From Eopsaltria australis (Eukaryota > Chordata > Aves > Passeriformes > Petroicidae), in contig JAVTVJ010000566.1 in NCBI GenBank assembly GCA_034509425.1, forward strand, positions 682,001 to 746,000: DNA of 64,000 nucleotides, read 5' to 3'. The notes below the pieces were generated by a model that saw nothing but the letters and a program-made list of their open reading frames with translations, did no database searches and was not told the DNA's origin. Of this stretch, positions 59,043-64,000 are shown piece by piece. Made by a program: the position numbers and the translations under genes. The number at the start of each line of letters is the position of its first letter. Position 1 is the stretch's first letter.

Positions 59043-62000
59043 AAGCCCTGGGCTTGTGACTGAGCCTGGGACCATCTCTGGGGCTGTTCTTGCCTTCAGC
59101 TCTGGGCAGGGCTCTGGCTGCTGATGCTCTTTCCATGGGGATTTTGCTTCCCATTCCTTAAGGAGCAGTGAACCCATGGAATGTCCTGGCTGTGCTTTGC
59201 TGGAGTTCTGTTAAAATGACCTGTTAGACCTCAGAAATTCTTAATTCCTACGACTCACGTTCCTTTGTAAATCTCGAGCTTTATTCTATTTCAGCCCCTG
59301 CATTTTTAATTCAGTAGGCACTGCAGAAACACAACAGTATTACTTTTTTTGTTGTTTTTTTTTTTAAAGGAGATTTACATTTCCTGATTTGGCAAGTTTG
59401 TAATTATCCAAATGTGTTTCCATTCCAATTTGCTGTTTTCTCTCTTTATGCAGCTGCATTCGGATTCTTCCCAATTTGCCATCTCAGATTGTCAATACTC
59501 CAATTTCATTTATGCAGGCAAAGATCATATATTTCTTTTGTTTTAATTTTAAAAAAACAAACCTACAAGCTCATTCTTGTGACTCCTATCAGGGTAAGAG
59601 GAAGAAGAGGAAGAAAAATCTGTGGTTACAGAGGGTCAAAGAGATAAATGAGAAAATACATCAAGGGAAGGCTCCTGGTATATATTTTTCTTGTTTGAAA
59701 TGTTATGCATTGCCTCAGCTGGAGAAAGGAAATAGTCAAACCAGAGCAATGTAATGATCATCAACTCCTTCTGGAAGTAAGGAATCCCTCATCTTTCATC
59801 TGTGACTTGTGTGGCATCAGGAGGGTGCAGAACAAATCCTTACTGGCATCAGACAGCAGAGTGGCAGGGCTGTGGGAATTGATTATGAAACCAAAGTGTT
59901 CTTCCTCCCTGGAAGTTTTTAAAGTTCTCACTGGCTGTCCAGGGAAAGGGAATTCTGACAACTTCTGACAATGTGAAGAGGCAGAGGTGCCTTTTATTGC
60001 TGAGCATCTGCAGAGCAGACAGCTGGCAGGATTGCCCTCCCTCAATCCTGCACCGAGGCCAGTGACTTCTCCCATCTGGGACTGAGCAAGGAGCAATTCC
60101 CGCTCCCTTTTCCTGAAGAATATTGGTTTGTTAAAGCCTAACGCTCCTCTGCCCTGTGTTTCCTCTTAATATCTTGGGATAAATGTCGTATAGAATCTCT
60201 CTGGAATTAAACACAAAAAATTCCCAGGCTGTGTTGTGTTGTGTTCCTGAAGATCTCCCATGGACACAGGGGTTGTGCTTCAGGAATTATTCAGGCAAAA
60301 AGGGAAGAAGAAAGAGCCATCAATGCAGATCTGCCTGCTGGCCTACAAATCACAACTGCATCCAAAGTCTGGAGGGGCCAGAGCAATGATGGCTCCATCC
60401 TTTACTTGGATCTGATCAAAACCTGCTCAACCCAGTGGAGCAGGGAGCCCTGAAAATGATGGGCCTTGATAAGCCCAGCAGCTTTCCATGAGTGCTGGCT
60501 CTGCCTCGGTTGATGCAGGGAGTGGCAATTGGAGCTCTCTGCTGCAGTGGGTTTGAATATGCAAAAGGAGATTTCCCTGAAATAAGCAGAATTTTTGCTG
60601 CACTAAAGATGAAGCGAAATATGCAAGGGTTGGTTTCTTGTCAGTGTTTCAATCAATGGTGCATATTTTAGTCAAGGGAAAGAATCTCCAGCTTCAGCTT
60701 TACTTTTCTTGTGGATTTTTTGCTGCCAAAGCTGTAAATGGAGAAAAGTTGAGTAGAACTAAAGTGATATTAAAATGAGAATTCCGCAGCTCTGTCCAAA
60801 AGTAAGACTTCAAGTCAAGCCTTAGTTTCTACCTGGTTTTAGGGACTCAGTTTTGCTCAGTTGAGCTCAGTGCATTAGGGAGTATCTAAAACTCCAAAGT
60901 TCCACTTCCAAACATGGATAGAAAGAGGAATATATCAATTTCTAAATAATTATCATTTTTTCTACAAACAGCAGGAGAAACTTACCATAGAGTTTGTCAT
61001 ATCTTCAACTTACTGCAGTGAGGCAATGCTTTAAAATCCCATATGCCTGTGAAATTGGGGCTCTGTGACATTCTGCATTCCTTTGTCTCGGAAAGCAGCA
61101 CCATGAAATTTTGGCAGTTGCTGGAACTGGATGTTTAACTCAAAAAGGTTAGAGATTTTGAATCCTTTTGTTTTATTTCTAGTGCAGCTAATTTGCCTTT
61201 TTGCAAGTATCCTAGCAACCTTATTTTTTCCCCTCCCCTTTCTCCAGCACCGTAAAGGTTAGGTGAGGATTCTGGAGAGATTGGCCTAAAATATAAAACA
61301 AACTGACAGAAGAGCATTTCTTAAAGGCACCATTTTCTTCAGTACCATTCTGACAACTCTGACACGTTTTAAGGGAAAGAGGACAAGGAGCACAGAAAGA
61401 ATCCTGGAGTAATTTTCAACAGTTTGTAACTCTATGAAATATAAAACTGAATAAAGGTTTATGCTTCACAAAGGGTTACCTCAGAGCTAGGGATCATTCC
61501 CTGTGGAGACTGAGATAAATATTAGAATAATATTTGGTGAGGTGAAAACTTGAAGCAGCAAAAAATTGTCGAAGCCTGCTCAAACCCAGAGTTTGTTCTG
61601 CTGCAGCAAAATATCTGCAGCCAGAAATGGGAACTATCAAAGTTCTCCTGGATTTTGCAGAAGCTCTGATGAGATTTATATCAATAACAGAGCATTGAGA
61701 TGGTGTGAACAGAAACCATTTTCTCATCATTGTGGGTGCAGCCCCAGGAGCTCTCGGACATCACCAGAGTTAACTCCAGCCTGGTGTAAAATGTTCTGGG
61801 TGTGCTTGGGCTACCTATTCCAACCTGCTGGAAGGTTCCATCCGTGCAGCAGTTCCTGACTGCCAGGCTATATTTAGCCACATATGAAATTTTAACTACT
61901 TCAGTCAAAATCTGGTAGCTCTTGGGTAGGACCACATGGGATCAAGGCTGAATAGCAGAGTGCAAGTGCTGGAAGCTGTGCAGTGATGTTGGTTATACAA

Positions 62001-62636
62001 TCACAGGGCCTTTGATTTTTTACTTTTAAGGTGGATGTGGTTTTTTTATAATTTTGACATCTTGTTGAGCTACAAAACACGTGCATGTCCAGTATCAGCT
62101 TTTCCAGGTATTTACACTTTTGGTTTGTTGTTTTAAAAGTCCTTCAGTCTTCTATTCTAAGCCTCATTTTACTCCCATACTTCCAAAGTGTAGCAAATCT
62201 CGACTTTGAAGTAATCACAAGGATAGTAATTTTTCAAATAAGGCAGGGGTGGAATTAATAGTCAGTGATTTTAAGCGTTATTAAATAAAATTACACTGTT
62301 TCACAGTTAATATGCTTGTTTTTAAAGGCTTTCTTTTTTTGAAAAATGAAGGTTTCTCTGTGCTTTCACAGCCTTCATAGCAACAACAAAGCGCCTCTAC
62401 AACCCCTGAGTGTTTAGCCAAAATAAAAGAATTTATTGTTCACTGCTTTACAAAGAAATTTAGAGCTTCCTGAACCTACGTGCTCCCAAACAGGTTCCAC
62501 CTCATCCATCCAACTCCAATCGGTTGGACTGCACAGAATGGTTTTTTGGGGAAAAACTGACATTTATGGAAATGAGCCACCAGAGGGAGCCTGTACCTGT
62601 GCTGGTACAGATGGGATCCTCTAGGAACTAAAAACC

Positions 62637-62798
62637 CAAACAAAAAAAAACCCCAAACCAAACAAAAAAAAACCCCAAAAAAACAAACAAACAAACAAAC
62701 AAACAACAAAAAAAAAACCCAAAACAAAACAAAACAAAACAAAAAACCAAAAACAAACCAAACAAAATAAAAAAAAAACCCCCAAAAAACCAAACCAG
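62637..62798. repeat. A/C-rich low-complexity region
   Basis: There are about 160 bp of almost only A and C, including (AAAC)n and A-runs broken by CCCC. It accounts for the odd Phe-rich open frame on the - strand (62476-62874). Confidence 0.9.
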
Positions 62799-64000
62799 GC
62801 TGGCTCTGAGCTCGATGGATTTGTGTTAAATATACTTCTCGTGCTGACTGCACACCCATGCTACAAACTGACAACTTCAGCAGCAGCCAATTTTAGTTTT
62901 TGGTGGTAAAAAGTTGGATAATTCTCCCTTTTCTCTTCCCAGTTTAAACTCCTGTGTTTGTCAGCTGGAGTGCCACCCTCAGGAGTGAGCCCCACTCCCC
63001 TGTTCCTCCCCAGATCCCTATCCTGTGTTTCCTGGATGCTCTGGACTTTCTGTTTTCCTGGATCAGGGCTGTTCATGGTCTGTTCCTTAACCAACAGCTT
63101 GGAAGTGGTGTGGAAAACCAGCTGGGGACAGCAGCCAGAAAGGATTTGGGAAACCTCCCCTCCACATGTTTTTCAAGGTGTCTTTTGGATAAAAGGAGAA
63201 ATGGAATGCCTTGACACAGCCAGAGCATGGGTTACATTTATGTATTTAATGCACAGGTTGTATTTAATAAAGATTACAGCAAAAAAAGTTTGCACTGAGA
63301 AGCCTTTTTAAAAGGGTTCTTCCAGCCGTGATCCATCATTTGTCCTACAGCTCAAAACTCCTTTGCTGCAAAGCTGGTAAATTCCAAGAACATAGAGGGA
63401 AACATCAACTATTAAAGGCTACCAGGGTTTGTACAGAAAAAATAACCCCCAGCCCCTCCCAGCCTTCATCTTTTCCTGTGGTTAATTGGTGTAATTGCAA
63501 TCAGACACCTGAAAATGGAGCACCAGAGGGGACGGTGGAATGGGAGCACAGGGACAGCTCCTTGTTATCCTTAATCCACAACGTTTGTGCTTAAAAAAAC
63601 AGTATAAGAAGGAGATAAAAGCTGAGGTTGGGGATTTTTTTTTAATCTCTCTTTTCTCAGGCTCACACAGCCTGAGGAGCAGCTCCCGCCCAGCTGTGCC
63701 CAGGGAAGTGCTGCCAAGACCACTCTGAAGGAGCCAACAGAAAACTGTACCACAAATCGATACCTGTACCTGCACAGGGAAAACTTTTGCTTTCCAAGGC
63801 TACTCCCAGGAAATGGAGCAGGGATTTGGGACTGGGGAAGCATTACTGCCTCAGTAGGAGGAATCTCCTCTCATTCCCAGAGGCTCGAGGTGAGGATTTT
63901 CCTGGCACACTCTCAGCATAATCCAACTTTCACCTTCTGTTATTTACACCAAATACCTGAACAATGTTTTCCAAAACCCCCTGTCAGTTCACATCGGTCC

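Larger units (their letters stand above)
35640..64000. other. Intergenic region without recognisable gene
   Basis: I compared the open frames in both strands with what I know of likely neighbours (in mammals SEC13 and GHRL lie beyond the 3' end of ATP2B2) and found no match, no run of plausible exons and no CpG island. Frames of 198 codons (38673-39269, -) and 228 codons (46000-46686, -) are open but lack domain signals. The interval mostly holds repeats listed separately: CR1, two LTRs, tandem duplications, minisatellites and simple repeats. Stretches between them look like ordinary AT-rich non-coding DNA. Short spliced exons or non-coding RNAs could be missed by eye. Confidence 0.6.

Noticed and set aside
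62476..62874. 132-codon Phe-rich frame on the - strand
   Set aside because: It is the translation of the A/C-rich low-complexity tract at 62637-62798.

Overview
The window is vertebrate nuclear DNA, most likely from a bird and probably a songbird. It shows long AT-rich introns with GT..AG borders, sparse CpG, an antisense CR1 LINE 3' fragment, and retrovirus-like solo LTRs with an R/U5 style seen in songbird genomes. The bird call is solid as inference; the songbird call is weaker. There are no prokaryotic-style genes, operons or CRISPR arrays, and almost all open frames are chance.

The one recognisable gene is the 3' part of ATP2B2 (plasma membrane Ca2+-ATPase 2, PMCA2) on the + strand. Four constitutive coding exons (6987-7200, 9589-9800, 11264-11371, 14951-15133) encode transmembrane segments 6-10 and the first part of the calmodulin-binding domain. 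A 172-nt alternative exon (21389-21560, splice site C) and the last coding exon (32009-32320) follow. Skipping the 172-nt exon gives the b-type tail ending in the PDZ ligand ETSL. Including it swaps the second half of the calmodulin-binding domain, shifts the frame, and ends the protein 8 residues into the last exon (TAG at 32032-32034). About 342 residues of the roughly 1200-residue protein are encoded here; the 5' exons lie outside the window. The 3' UTR runs from 32321 to about 35390, with further poly(A) signals at 33397 and 35617.

The introns (0-32 kb) hold a compound TTTAGA hexamer array about 0.5 kb downstream of the alternative exon, a 202-bp tandem duplication at 16.85-17.25 kb, and several short dispersed repeats shared between introns.

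From 35.6 to 64 kb I see no convincing gene. This downstream region holds a CR1 fragment, two LTRs in opposite orientation (43.1 and 54.5 kb), several two-copy tandem duplications with units of 240-412 bp, minisatellites, a possible processed insertion with a 44-nt poly(A) on the - strand, and simple repeats. The most informative biology is the dual-frame use of the last ATP2B2 exon and the regulatory sequence around it; I found no new multi-gene system.
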